Source of the DNA: Allodiplogaster sudhausi
Taxonomy: Eukaryota > Nematoda > Chromadorea > Rhabditida > Diplogasteridae
DNA: 64,000 nt
Assembly (NCBI GenBank): GCA_945643635.1
Contig: CALZFC010000349.1
Coordinates: 3,918,501 to 3,982,500, forward strand
Direction: 5' to 3'
A program made the position numbers and the translations under genes. Below are positions 11,871-23,952 of the stretch, in pieces. Each line of letters opens with the position of its first letter. Positions within the stretch are counted from its first letter, which is position 1. The notes beneath the pieces are model-generated. The model worked only from the letters and a program-made list of their open reading frames with translations, had not been told where the DNA came from and made no database searches.

Positions 11871-12220
11871 GGTAAAATGCGGGAAGAAAGAAAATCTATA
11901 TTCAGCTGCGTGCAAATACACATTCTTTTTTCCATGTGCGCTTTTACATTTTCCAAATTGTAATTTAAATGTTTAAATGTATTTATTTAAAAGAATTAAT
12001 TTGTACATTCATTTCAGATTTTTAGTTCATTTCGTCACATTCTTGGCCGCAATAGAGTATGGTTCGAATCCATCCCGAGCATTCTCGTCATTTAAATGTC
12101 CCTTAATTCAACCTTGAGCTTTCAATAACAACTTAATATCTAACAGAGTTAATTTTTGCATCAAATAATTGTTCCAAAATCATAAATATTAACAGACTGC
12201 GAATGCATCAATATAACGGG

Positions 12221-12614
12221 CTATTCAACCTCATAAAAGATGCAATTGCGGCAGATGTTGAGGCACTTGCCAAACTCGCTAAATGACACATGCTCGGGAC
12301 CACTGCAGCAAGACGGCGGTGTAAGTGCACCGAGGGGCTTGTCCTCATCGTCGTACTTGAAGAACTTGCCGCAGTTCTCGCTGACGGGGCGGGGGCACTT
12401 CCAGAAAGGTCGCCCGATTGGCTCCTTAAATGAAACAATTAAACAATGAATCCGTTATTTGAATTTTCAAATAAATATATACCTTCAGTGTCTGTCGCAT
12501 GCGACGGCATGCCTTCCCGCATCCCAGGCATAGCGGGCGCCCCGCGTTCTCCTTGTCGGCGACCTGCTTGATCTCGGACTCCTTCTTCGCTGGCTTCTTC
12601 ACAGTGGAAGACAT
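12221..12614 (-). CDS. GRF-type zinc-finger protein, 111 aa
   Basis: Two exons, complement of 12483-12614 and 12221-12424, phase 0, with a GTATAT donor and a TTTAAG acceptor. A lysine-rich N-terminus of about 27 residues is followed by the GRF zinc finger: LCLGCGKAC, then GRPFWKCPRP, CGKFFKYDDED, which is the CxxC / GR-F-C / C-FF pattern seen in GRF domains of NEIL3, APE2, TOP3A and TTF2, where it binds single-stranded DNA. A second Cys-rich stretch follows (PSCCSGPEH, CLNICRNCIF). The protein is small, essentially just the finger. It sits 1.4 kb upstream of the Maverick polymerase on the opposite strand; whether it belongs to that element or to the host cannot be told. No stops or frameshifts. 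Confidence 0.8.
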
Positions 12615-12630
12615 CTGTGCGGAGAGAGAA
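12615..12630 (-). promoter_or_regulatory. Trans-splice-like acceptor before the GRF gene start
   Basis: On the minus strand a pyrimidine tract ending CTCTCTCCGCACAG directly abuts the ATG. A 3' splice site touching the start codon is what spliced-leader trans-splicing in nematodes leaves; a cis intron with a 5' UTR exon would look the same. Confidence 0.45.
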
Positions 12631-12689
12631 AGTTAGCAACCATACAGTGGCACAGATAAAGAGGTCAATGAGGCTTCTGCAGTAGAAGG

Positions 12690-12725
<36 letters not shown>

Positions 12726-12917
12726 CACTATTTCTCTTTTCCTTTCTTTTTCTCACTCTCTACTTCCTCCATAGTCTCTCTACATTTTCTCTAACATGCA
12801 CTAGAACGTTTTACTCTCTACACAATGTTTCATAATATTTCGTAACTGTCTCTCAATAGCAAAAGCTGTAGATAACAATCTAAACAGTGAACGCAGACGC
12901 CAGCATGCACACTTTTT

Positions 12918-12951
<34 letters not shown>

Positions 12952-13247
12952 CGTAACCTTCTCTCTGTCTCTCTCTGTCTCTCTTTCTCTTTCTCTCTCT
13001 CTCTCCTCTCCACTATTTCTCTTTTCCTTTCTTTTTCTCACTCTCTACTTCCTCCATAGTCTCTACATTTTCTCTAACATGTGCTAGAACATTCTACTCT
13101 CTACACAATGTTTCATAATATTTCGTAACTGTCTCACAATAGCAAAAACTGTAGATAACGATCTAAACAGTGAACGCAGACGCCAGCATGCGCACTTTTT
13201 TTTTCTTCTCTCTCTCTCTCTCTCTCTCTACCGTAACCTTCTCTCTG

Positions 13248-13287
<40 letters not shown>

Positions 13288-13296
13288 CTCTTTTTT
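12726..13296. repeat. Tandem duplication, ~285-bp unit with CT tracts
   Basis: CACTATTTCTCTTTTCCTTT at 12726 recurs at 13011. The unit continues through TTTCATAATATTTCGTAACT and GTGAACGCAGACGCCAGCAT and ends in a CT tract; the two copies differ by a few bases and by CT length. Third, partial traces continue at about 13350-13440. No gene. Confidence 0.8.
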
Positions 13297-13299
13297 TTC

Positions 13300-13351
13300 T
13301 AGGGTGGCACGAAATGGAGCAGGCAGCTTCTCAGCTATACCGCAGACACAA

Positions 13352-13394
<43 letters not shown>

Positions 13395-13786
13395 GGTAGT
13401 ACTATTTCTCACTACATTTCGCAACTGTCTCACAATAACAGAAGCTCAAGGAATGAAGCAGAATGCATGAATCAGTGGCTATTGCTCCTCCCTGCCACTA
13501 ACTCACATCATTTTGCATCATGGATGTGTATGGTGACTTTTGACCCCTTCTCTGCACGGATGACCACATTTTAGCATTTCTTGTCGTTTTCCTCCTAAAT
13601 TATCATTTCATAACTCTTTTCTCTTCTCTCTCTCTCTCTCTCTCTCCCTCTCCCTACTCTCCCCTACCCCTTCTCACTGTATCATTGTAGCCAGCTACGT
13701 GCGTTTTGATTCTCACTCTCCTCTGGCAGTTATTTCATAACTCTTTATCTCTACACCATCTCTTCCTCTCTTTCTCTTTCTTTCTT

Positions 13787-13820
<34 letters not shown>

Positions 13821-13983
13821 ACACACATCCTCACTGTATCATCGTATCCCGTGCCATCCGGCTTGATTCTCTTTCCTCCTCTCCCATTTGTAGGGGCGAC
13901 GGGTGAGAACCATTGTTCGAACTGTAATAAAGTTAATTAACTTTCAAAACTTTAAGATTCAAACCTCCACATTGTGATTGGAC
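13300..13983. other. CT-rich intergenic sequence
   Basis: Several CT tracts (13352-13391, 13625-13650, 13770-13822). I see no exon I can defend. Confidence 0.4.
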
Positions 13984-14196
13984 ATGAAGCGCCCTAACTC
14001 CTGCCCGTGCGATTGGATGAACAAGAGAAGAAGAACAGAGTCTGAAGAGGTAGTTTTACAAGTTTAAACAAAATGTTAAAATATTAATTCTAGAACCGCG
14101 ATTAAACAAAATTACGAAATTATTCTAGAATAGCGAGGAGTCACGTCTCTCCCCGCTGTCTCTCCAACTCGAATGCCACCAGGAGGACAACTCACC

Positions 14197-14238
<42 letters not shown>

Positions 14239-14487
14239 CAAATCATTTATAGTTCCCGGAATCGCCGTTGGCCACCAATGCGCTACAGGCACTAGCTGAT
14301 CAGGTTATCGATTATTATAGTTTATCCTCTAACTTTCTTATTACAGTACCCCACTGACAGCGATGCAAGCCAGCAAGGAGACCTTTACATTCTCTCTCTC
14401 TCTCTTTATCTCACTCACTCTCCTAATTTAGCATGCAGAGCGTGCTCAAGCTGACGTCATTCAAAGAGGGGGTGGAAACTCTCCACA

Positions 14488-14527
<40 letters not shown>

Positions 14528-16002
14528 ATATCCTCTATTTTCAGAGGGGCCCCCTCGTCATCAACGGCAAGGAGCAACCCATTCAAGACTTTTATCAAAT
14601 CCATGAGAGTGACGTTAGCTAAAGCAAAAAGTTCAAGACTGCCACTAATGGATTCGGGATTACCTTCACTGATCTCGCAACTCTCACGCACGATCACAAC
14701 GCACTCTTTGACGAGGTATGAATTCTTAAAATATTTTCGAAATGCTTTCTTTAATTTAGGGGCTCAACGATCTTGTCCACCGCCACATGCCTGAGCCGAT
14801 GCGTAATGAACCGGATGTGAGGGTTGCCGTCACGGTCACTCAGGAGGGAGCGCGGAAGGCTTTTGGAACCAACCTTCGACCACTCGCCGACTTCAACGTA
14901 GCAGTCTTTCGCCGTGAGATGGCGTTCGCCCAGACGAGCAGTGGAGTCTCTGCTGAACTGCTTTTCGACAAGGTAAATATTTTTATACATGTAGGTAAAT
15001 ATTAACAATAATTATTACAGATCGATGTTAAAGTCGTCTACGTGGCCGTCCCCTCGGGTTATGGAAGAAAGGAACATATTCTCACACACGCCAAGGACAA
15101 CATTACAAAAAGGTATTAAAAATATATGTACTTTTTATTAACCAAATATTAATATAGCGCAATATAAGGTTAACCTCTCAAATATGTACTTACAGGGCAT
15201 CAGCATTGCCTTGCCCAGGCCTTGGCTCTGGGATTCGCTTACACAAGAAAACGATAAAAAGAAAAAGAAAGAACTCATGGAGGACTGGAGAAGTTGGACC
15301 CGCTACCAAAACAAGCTGGAACAGGCTGGACGCGCACTCCACCGCCGCCTTGGAATGCCCCTCAAAGCCACGTATGGATTGGAAGACGTCGCAGCGTGGC
15401 AGAGGAATCTCAAGGAAGTCCAAATCGTCGTCTTCGACATCACCAGAGAGCAGTCGCCACTGTACAGAGGGCCGTATGTGGACGAGGACAGCGTTCTCGC
15501 ACTCGTCCTCACTGACAACCACTTTGATCACGTCAAGAGGATCCCCAGCTTCCTAGGTATAACTCTTGTATAATATTAAAAAATTATAATTTTGTTTTAG
15601 GTAGCTACTACTACTGCGTCCGCTGCTGCCAAACGTACAAGTCCAGCCACTACACCTGTGCCTTCAAGTGTAGGCTTTGTGGCATGGAAGAAACGATTAA
15701 ATGTCACGGGCACGAAGCGATCGACTGCAACCTGTGCGGGGTGCAATTCCACTCCCGCGAATGCTACAACAATCATCTGTGGCACGGCAAAGGCCAGTCG
15801 CAGTGCGACAGGATAAAGAAGTGCGAGATTTGCGACCAGGTCATCGCGGAAGTTCGCACTGGAAGGAAACACCAGTGTTTCATGCACTGGTGCCACAAGT
15901 GCCAACAAGATCGCCCCAAAGACCATGACTGCTTCATCGCCAAAGCGAAACCTCTCAAGAAGAGCTTCCAGAAGCGCACGATAGTCTTTGATATAGGGGT
16001 AT

Positions 16003-16038
<36 letters not shown>

Positions 16039-17883
16039 CATTTTCACATAATAAACAAGGAAGTATAATAAAATAGATATCTCTTTCTCATTTGAAAAAT
16101 AAAATAACTGTAATAAACATAAAATTATAGAGGACCATCGTGGAAGAGGACGGCAGGCGTAGGCATGTGCCATGCCTGATTATGGCGCTGCGATCATATG
16201 CGGCATGCGAGGAAAAAGTGCCGCAGGGTATCAATGAGACCCTCAACTGTGGCAAATGCGGAGGTGAGAGGTTGTGGCTGGCAGACTCTTTCGATGATGC
16301 GGGGCGCGACCTCATCCAAGAGTTTGTCGACTACCTCCTTCTGCCAGAGAACAAAGGCACCACAGTCATCGCCCACAACCTCAAGGGGTAAGTTAATAAA
16401 GTATTAATTTAAAAAAATTTTCTAATAAAACAGCATTCAGCTACGACGGTCAGTTCCTCCTCGAGTACATGAGCGGGATTCGAGCAGATCTCGTGCCCGA
16501 GGACATCGTTTTGGCGGGGAGGAAGGTCAAGTTGGCTGAAATCCGGTTCGTCGACAGTCTCAACTTCCTCATGATACCACTCAGGGCCTTCCCCGGTGCA
16601 TTCAGTCTCCACGAGATCGCCAAGGGTATTTAGTTTTAACACTTAAATTTACATTCTTTCTGGTTTAAATAATAAATTATAAATAAAACGATTATTTAGG
16701 GCTACCGAGGACAGCATGGTCTACGACAAGACGGCCGGGGAGATCCGCCGTGCAGACAAAGCGAGAGAGGTGTACCTCGGGCATAACTACACACTCGAAA
16801 TCTACAATGAGTGTGAGATCCGGGAGATGCTCAAGAATGACGAGGACATGGCCGCCTTCTTCCGCGAGTACGAGCTCGAGGTTAGAAGTAATTAAAATAA
16901 AATAAATAATATTTAAATATAAAGGAACCGCTGGACATCTCTGAAGCATTCTTCGGCGGAAGAACAGAGTGTTTCCAGCTCTACGCGCGAGCCAATGAGA
17001 AGAAGAGCATTCAGTACTTTGATGTATGTTTTAAATTTCTAATCTCTCTCTCTCTCTCTATCTCTCTTAATTTTACACATTATAGGTGTGTTCTCTCTAC
17101 CCGTACACACAAAAGTACCGCGCGTAAACCGTGGGCAAAGGAGAGAGATGGCTGGCCGAGCGGTTCGACTGCCCCATCAAGCGCCCGGAGGACCTCGTGG
17201 TGAAGGGCTTTGTAAAATGCGAGGTAAATGTAAAAATTTAATTATAAAATATATACATAAATTTAAAGGTAATGGCCCCTCGGAACCTCCACTTGCCTGT
17301 CCTTCCTATACGATGCGGGGGAAAGCTCGTCAATGCCCTCTGCACTGCGTGCGCCTCGGGCATGGACCCGCATAGTGGCCCCTGCAAGCACAAGGACGAA
17401 GAGAGGGTTTGTTATTTAGATTTTAAAAGAATTTTAAATAGTTATTTGTAGAAACTCGTGGGATGCTGGGCCACGCCCGAGCGGGAGCTAGCCCTCTCAA
17501 AGGGCTACATCATTACTCGCGTCTATGACGTTAGTACTTTGATTTATTTCTACAACTTCTTCACCTGGATTTAGGCGCGACATTATGATGTGTGGCGCTA
17601 GCACAAGAAGAACGCGGACGGCACCGTGGAGCACGGCATATTCTCACAATATGTCGACACGTTCCTAAAGCTCAAAGTGGTAAGCTGAATTATTCAGAAT
17701 ATTAAGATTAATTTTAAAATTTAGGAAGCCACTGGCTATCCAGCTGGATGCGAGAGCGAGGAAGACAAGATCGAGTACATTGAGAGTTGGAGCGACAGAG
17801 AGGGAGTGGAGCTGGATGCGGAGAAAATCCGCACCAACAAGGCGGCACGCCAGGTCGCCAAACTGATGCTCAACTCTCTGGTA

Positions 17884-17886
17884 TGC

Positions 17887-17931
<45 letters not shown>

Positions 17932-18130
17932 GCTCCTTGCAGCAGTGCTCTAAGCATCAAACGTTGCTTCCTTCCTCCTTTTCAAATTAGATCGATAGTG
18001 CTTTCTCTTTCTCTCATTCTCTCGATACCGCGTCATCTCTAACACGAACGGGTAGGCACACACACACACATACACACACACTTTTTTCTCTAACTCTCTC
18101 TGTATCTTTCACGCCAGCTATGTATATCAA

Positions 18131-18171
<41 letters not shown>

Positions 18172-18228
18172 ATGTTACGCATGCCTGCCCTTTACCTCTT
18201 TCTCATTGTATATGTCTGTATATGTCTG

Positions 18229-18266
<38 letters not shown>

Positions 18267-18460
18267 TCTCTCTCTCTACACCCCCACGTTCCATATGTCT
18301 TTTTGCGACTACTCACACTTGTACGTGCCATGTGTTGAGGGATGGAATTAAACAGGATGAGCAATTATAAAAACATGTTAATCAATATACACACATAATT
18401 GTTTCTATTTCAATAATCTAACTTTTATATGCATACTCTCTCTCTCAACTTTACAGTGGG
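17884..18460. repeat. CT/CA microsatellite-filled intron of pPolB
   Basis: (CT)n at 17889-17928, 18133-18166 and 18230-18278, (CA)n at 18058-18080. The intron separates motif B exon halves (LMLNSL / WGKL). Confidence 0.85.
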
Positions 18461-18790
18461 GGAAGCTCGGAGAGAAGGCCAAGAAGCGGAAGACGCATTT
18501 CTTCAACAGGGCCGAGCCGTACTTCAAAGTCATCGCCAACGGCTCTAACAAGATACGCGAGGTCATGCTGCTCACCAAGGACAAGGTCCTCGTCGTGTAT
18601 GAAGACCGTGATGAACCCTTGGAGCAGCTCCCCACCAGCAGCAAAGCAGCAGCCGTCTTCACCACGTCATATGCCAGATGCACCTTGTATGGCATAATGG
18701 ATAGGATTGGAGCAGAAAATCTGGTATATGTGGGTAAGTACAATTTTATAATTATTCTTATTTTATTTGCATTTCTATTTACTACTCTAT

Positions 18791-20515
18791 TTAAGAGAGC
18801 TTCTCTGTAAGAGTCGAGCATGCGCTTAAGGCAGCCTGCCCCGGGAAAATTGTTTTCGAATTCATTAACGGAAAACATTTTGCTTATACAACTCGACCCG
18901 CTCTATTTAATGAGACTAATTTCATCATCATCTGATTTTTTCCCTTCGGGATATACTACCGTAACCCTGAAAATTCATTGAGCCATTAATCCGTCCAAAG
19001 TCTGTTTTGAGAAACTATCTACATATCATTCAATAGCATTTCGAAAGCTCTTCAAATTTCATCTAGGAACATGTGTTACGAAAATTTTATTTTGGCCGAG
19101 AAAATTGGCGTTAAATTATTTGAAGGGTCGACACAGCAATTTATGGTCATTTCTACACTCTGGGACCTAAATAGAAAGAAAGAGCGTGAAATTTTCTATT
19201 AAATAATCACCATTCAAGAAAAATCCGAGCGTACCAATTTTTGCTATGACGCGAGTAATGCGCGCGAGTCGGTCAAAATGGCACATTTTCGGCCGCCGAG
19301 GCTTCGTTCAAGCGCATTCATCGATCCATAACTACGCTCAATGTTAATATCACAAAATCGTTAGCATATCATCTAAGAGCTCTCACAGAGATCTTCAAAT
19401 GCTACATACATACTCTTATTGAAAAGTTTATATTTCTATGGAAAATTTCGTTCTGTACTATAAGCAGGCTTTAAAAACTACTTTACTAACATTTCCGCAC
19501 TTCCAAACATACATCATAAGAAAGAGCGTGAAATTTGCTACAAGATAGACCCCTTTCAGTAAACTTTGAAGCCTATAATGTTTTGTTATAAGTCATAAGA
19601 GTAGGTAAAGTAGCATCACTGTCCTTTCGCCCAAGAATTTCATTGTTTAGGTTATTCGAATTGGAATATTCCAATATTTTTTTCCATTGAAGAATTGTGC
19701 TAAGCTGATGCCCTATTCTTATAACTTATAACAGAACAATATAGACTTGAAAGTTTATTGAAAGGGGTTCATCTCGTAGAAAATTTCACGCTCTTTCTTA
19801 TGATGTATGCTTTGAAATGCGGAAATTTTTGTAAAATAGTTGTTTAAGCCTTCTTAAAGTTCAGAACGAAATTTTCCCTAGAAATATAAATATTTCAATA
19901 AAAGTATGTATGTAGCATTTGAAGATCTCTGTGAGAGCTCTTAGATGATATATCTACGATTTTCTGATATTAAGATTGAGCAAAGTTATGGATCGCTGAA
20001 TGCGCTTGCAGGGTGCCTCGGCTGCAGTAAACGCGCCTTTTTGACCGACTCGCGCGCATTACTCGCGTCATAGCAAAAATTGGTACGCTCGGATTTTTTT
20101 TGAATGGTGATTATTTGATAGCAAATTTCACCCTCTTTCTTTCTATCTAGGTCCCAGAGTGTAGAAATGACCATAAATTGCTGTGTCGACCCTTCAAATA
20201 ATTTTACGCCAATTTTCTCGGTCAAAATAAAATTTTCGTAAAACATGTTCCCTGATTAAATTTGAAGAGCTTTCGAAATGCTATTAAATGATATGTACAT
20301 CGTTTCTCAAAAAAGATTTTGAACGGATTTATGGCTCAATGAATTTTCAGGGTTACGGTAGTGTATCCCGACGGGAAAAAATCGGATGATGATGAAATTA
20401 GTCTCATTAAATAGAGCAGGTCGAGTTGTATAAACAAAATGTTTTCCGTTAATAAATTCGAAAACAATTTTCCCGGGGCAGGCTGCGCTCGAAGCTTTCG
20501 GACATGCTCTCTTAA
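18791..20515. repeat. Foldback element, family A copy 1, inside the pPolB motif C intron
   Basis: Begins TTAAGAGAGCTTCTCTGTAA and ends AGCTTTCGGACATGCTCTCTTAA, with arms of about 0.85 kb mirrored around a GAATTGGAATATTCCAAT centre near 19675. TTAA lies at both ends, as in piggyBac-type target duplications. Arms are very similar to each other, including segments such as CCGAGCGTACCAATTTTTGC. The 1.7 kb element makes up nearly all of the intron between the YV and DTDS codons of the polymerase. The right end has a different outermost sequence from the left. Confidence 0.85.
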
Positions 20516-20996
20516 CGGCAGATGTATAAAATACTATTTCAGACACCGACTCTGCCATCTTTATGATGGGGGAGTCGAACCCCTTGGAGGATATGATAGG
20601 CAGCCATCTCGGCAAGCTTGTTTCTGAGCTCCCCACGCCAGCTGGGGCTTTGGAGTACACAGGCCAGGGACCCAAAGTGTATGCCTACCGGTACACTGAC
20701 AGCAGAGGGCAGGTGAAGGAAGTCGCCAAATGCCGCGGCTTCCCGATCACCTCCGACACTGCCTCCCTGATCCACTTTAATGCCATGAAGGCATTCGCCG
20801 ACGAGCTGTCCAACCATGCCTCATCCACCCCCATAGGCGTCCATTATGAGCGATTCCATGTAAATGCCAGTCGCCAAATCCACACTGTGGACATGGTGAA
20901 GGGGTTCAAACCTGTCTATGACAAACGCCGCATAGTCAGGGGGACGTACAATTCCCTTCCCTATGGCTTCTGCGAAGCCTAGATGCAAGTCTGCCT

Positions 20997-21021
20997 TTCT
21001 CTCTCTCTCTCTCTCTGTCTG

Positions 21022-21115
<94 letters not shown>
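20997..21115. repeat. (CT)n followed by (TA)n microsatellite
   Basis: CT tract to 21062 then TATATA to 21114, starting 15 bp after the pPolB stop codon. Confidence 0.95.
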
Positions 21116-21117
<2 letters not shown>

Positions 21118-21449
21118 AGGTTTTCAAATCTGTATCTAAATATTGAGGTATTTACCTAATTCTAAATATCTTCCTACAGTTGCTCTTTCGAAATTTAATG
21201 TGATAATTTATTAGCAGTGTCATTTTAAACCGTTGCTGTGTTATATTTCATTCAGCCTTTTAATTCGAGGGTGATAGCCTTGAAATTGCATATTAATTCA
21301 ATATATGTGTTTTTCATTTATTCAAAAAATTATTTGTCTGTTTGCAGTTATTTGTACTAATAAACTGTTCTCACGCCTTAAAAGGTACAAAAGTCTGTGA
21401 AAAACAAAAATCATTTTTGTCATTTCTCAGTCTATCTATCGCTGTATCT
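21116..21449. other. AT-rich, no gene seen
   Basis: Follows the (TA)n tract. No coding signal. Confidence 0.4.
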
Positions 21450-21541
21450 CTACATATCTTACTCTATTTTCGCTTCTTCCTGAAACAGTCAGACTATAAT
21501 ACATGAGATGTTCCTCCTTGAGTGACCTGGACAGCAATTCC

Positions 21542-21579
<38 letters not shown>

Positions 21580-23364
21580 GAGAGCATGTCAGTATCCTTC
21601 GATCAAGGCCTGCCCTAGGAATTTTTTTTCGAGTTTGTTCACCAAAATTGGGTACAGTATACAACTCGACGTGGCCAACAAAATAGGCTATATTTAAAAC
21701 TTGAAAAAATTTCCGTGCGGGACCCGGTGCACCAATTTTTAAATTTTCACTTGTCATAACTCGCTTAAAACACATTATTAGACAACCATCGAGGTATCAT
21801 TGGATAGCTTTTTTAAGGGGCTTTAATTTTCATGTTGATGATGTTTTCATAAAATTTCATCTTGGCTATAAAATACGGCCCTGAATATTTTCGAATACAG
21901 TTTTTCGCCAAATTAAGTATTTTATGCTCATTTCCACACAACCGCTCCCACATAGGCTTAAAGTGCGTAAAATTTGCTACAACATATGTGTCTTTCAAAA
22001 AAATTGAAGGTCCCGGACTATGGTTCCAAAACGCTTGAATATGCTCCAGTGTAAACTGTAACAGCGTGCAAGCGCATTCTTCGATCCATAACTGCGCTCA
22101 ATGTCAATATCTCAAAATCGTAAGTATATCATCTAAGAGCTCTTACGGAGGTCTTCAAATGTTATATACATACTTTTATTGAAAAGTTTCAATTTATATG
22201 GGAAATTTCGTTCTGTACAATTAGAAGGCTTAAAAATCTACTTCAAAAACATTTTCGTCTGTCGAAACATACATCATAAGAAAGAGGATGAAATTTGGTA
22301 GAAGATGAACTCCTTTCAATGGAATTCCATGCCTACGATCTTTTGTTCTAAATCAGAAAAGTAGTGCCAGTAGCCTCGCTGTCATTTCGCCCTAGAATTC
22401 ACATATTAGGTTATTCGAATTAGAATATTCCAATCCTTTTTTTCTACAGTTTTTCCCATAAGGCCTTGTTATACTACTATTATGGCTTATAACAAAAGAT
22501 CGTATACATGGAATTCCATTGAAAGGGGTTCATCTTGTACCAAATTTCATCCTCTTTCTTATGATGTATGTTTCGACAGACGAAAATGTTTTTGAAGTAG
22601 ATTTTTAAGCCTTCTAATTGTACAGAACGAAATTTCCCATATAAATTGAAACTTTTCAATAAAAGTATGTATATAACATTTGAAGACCTCCGTGAGAGCT
22701 CTTAGATGATATACTTACGATTTTGTAATATTGACATTGAGCGCAGTTATCGATCGAAGAATGCGCTTGCACGGTGTTACAGTTTACACTGGAGCAAATT
22801 TAAGAGTTTTGGAACCATAGTCCGGGACCTTCAATTTTTTTGAAAGACAGATATGTTGTAGCAAATGTTACGCACTTTAAGCCTATGTAGGAGCGGTTGT
22901 GTGGAAATGAGCATAAAATACTTAATTTCGCGAAAAACTGCATTCGAAAATATTCATTTATATTTTAGGGTTAAGATGAAATTTTATGAAAACATCATCA
23001 ACATGAAACTTAAAGCCCCTTAAAAAAGCTATCCAATGATACCTCGATGGTTGTCTAATAATGCGTTTTAAGCGAGTTATGACTAATGAAATTTTAAAAA
23101 TTAATGCACCGGGTCCCGCACGGAAAATTTTTTTCAAGTTTGAAATATAGCCTATTTTGTTGGCCACGTCGAGTTGTATACTGTACCCAATTTTGGTGAA
23201 CAAACTCGAAAAAAAAATCCTAGGGCAGGTCATAATAGGGGCCTGCTCGAGTCTTATGGACATCCTGTCTTAATATATCTTACACTCTTTCTCGCTTCTT
23301 CCTGAAAGTTCCAAATTATCGCAAATGACGTGTTCCTGCTTGAATCGCATGCACATCGATTCCC

Positions 23365-23401
<37 letters not shown>

Positions 23402-23509
23402 ATATATCTTACACTCTTTCACGCTTCTTCCTGAAAGTTACAAACTATCACAAATGATGTGTTCCTGCTTGAATCGCATGTACATCGATTCCCTGTCTCT
23501 GCCTGTGTT

Positions 23510-23548
<39 letters not shown>

Positions 23549-23656
23549 TCATATATCTTACACTCTTTCTCGCTTCTTCCTGAAAGTTCCAAACTATCAC
23601 AAATGATGTTTTCCTGCTTGAATCGCATGTACATCGATTCCCTATGTCTCTGCCTG

Positions 23657-23700
<44 letters not shown>

Positions 23701-23785
23701 GCTTTTTCGTTTCTTCCTGCATATTCCAATCTATCACCAACATGACGTGTTCCTGCCTGAATAGAAGTGACATCGATTCCGTCTG

Positions 23786-23819
<34 letters not shown>

Positions 23820-23829
23820 TCTCTATCTA

Positions 23830-23864
<35 letters not shown>

Positions 23865-23865
23865 T
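21450..23865 (+). repeat. Minisatellite array (~128-165-bp units) split by a foldback element
   Basis: Units read 'TATATCTTACACTCTTTCTCGCTTCTTCCTGAAAG..GTTCCTGCTTGAATCGCATG..CATCGATTCCC' plus a CT tract. Four lie in tandem at 23274-23401, 23402-23550, 23551-23700 and 23701-23865. A diverged unit lies at 21450-21575, left of the foldback element, so the element sits inside the array. Not CRISPR: unit length, spacing and CT tracts are those of a eukaryotic minisatellite. Confidence 0.8.
21576..23273. repeat. Foldback element, family B copy 1
   Basis: TTAAGAGAGCATGTCAGTAT at the left, and ...GACATCCTGTCTTAA at the right; arms of about 0.83 kb mirrored around TTCGAATTAGAATATTCCAA (near 22415). 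The inner left sequence CCTAGGAATTTTTTTTCGAG is mirrored at 23205-23222. TTAA at both ends. No ORF common to copies. Confidence 0.85.
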
Positions 23866-23952
23866 CTTACCATCACCCTTGCGCTTGCTTGCCATGAATT
23901 GCAGGGGGTCAGCTAGTATAAAGGCACAGACCAGCAGAAAGTTCAATGAGAA

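Larger units (their letters stand above)
13984..20982 (+). pseudogene. pPolB: Maverick/Polinton protein-primed DNA polymerase B, intron-rich, three in-frame stops
   Basis: Secure exons: 14545-14715, 14760-14972, 15021-15112, 15204-15556, 15601-15998, 16131-16387, 16441-16625, 16756-16880, 16925-17023, 17086-17223, 17269-17406, 17452-17529, 17575-17679, 17725-17880, 18457-18733, 20543-20982. Tentative 5' exons: 13984-14049, 14129-14200, 14253-14303, 14347 on, 14432-14488. Domains in order: N-terminal Polinton PolB region (SIALPRPW), CxxC zinc-knuckle array, exonuclease part with HNLKGYDGQFLL, EAFFGGRT, motif A YFDVCSLYP, motif B KLMLNSLWGK, motif C YVDTDSAIF. Such enzymes replicate the element from a terminal protein. 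Stops: TAA 14620, TAA 17125, TAG 17599. Exo I reads FDIG where D-x-E is expected. The join at 16625 is out of frame with the acceptor at 16699; the one at 16755 restores it. Likely decayed, although most splice junctions are kept. Confidence 0.85.

Noticed and set aside
20936..21127. Possible C-terminal extension of the polymerase into Ile-Tyr repeats
   Set aside because: The polymerase frame ends in TAG at 20980-20982; the following frame is only (CT)n(TA)n.
23274..23865. Regularly spaced repeats, CRISPR-like at first sight
   Set aside because: Units are 128-165 bp with CT tracts and no short conserved repeat/unique spacer pattern; the DNA is nematode nuclear sequence.
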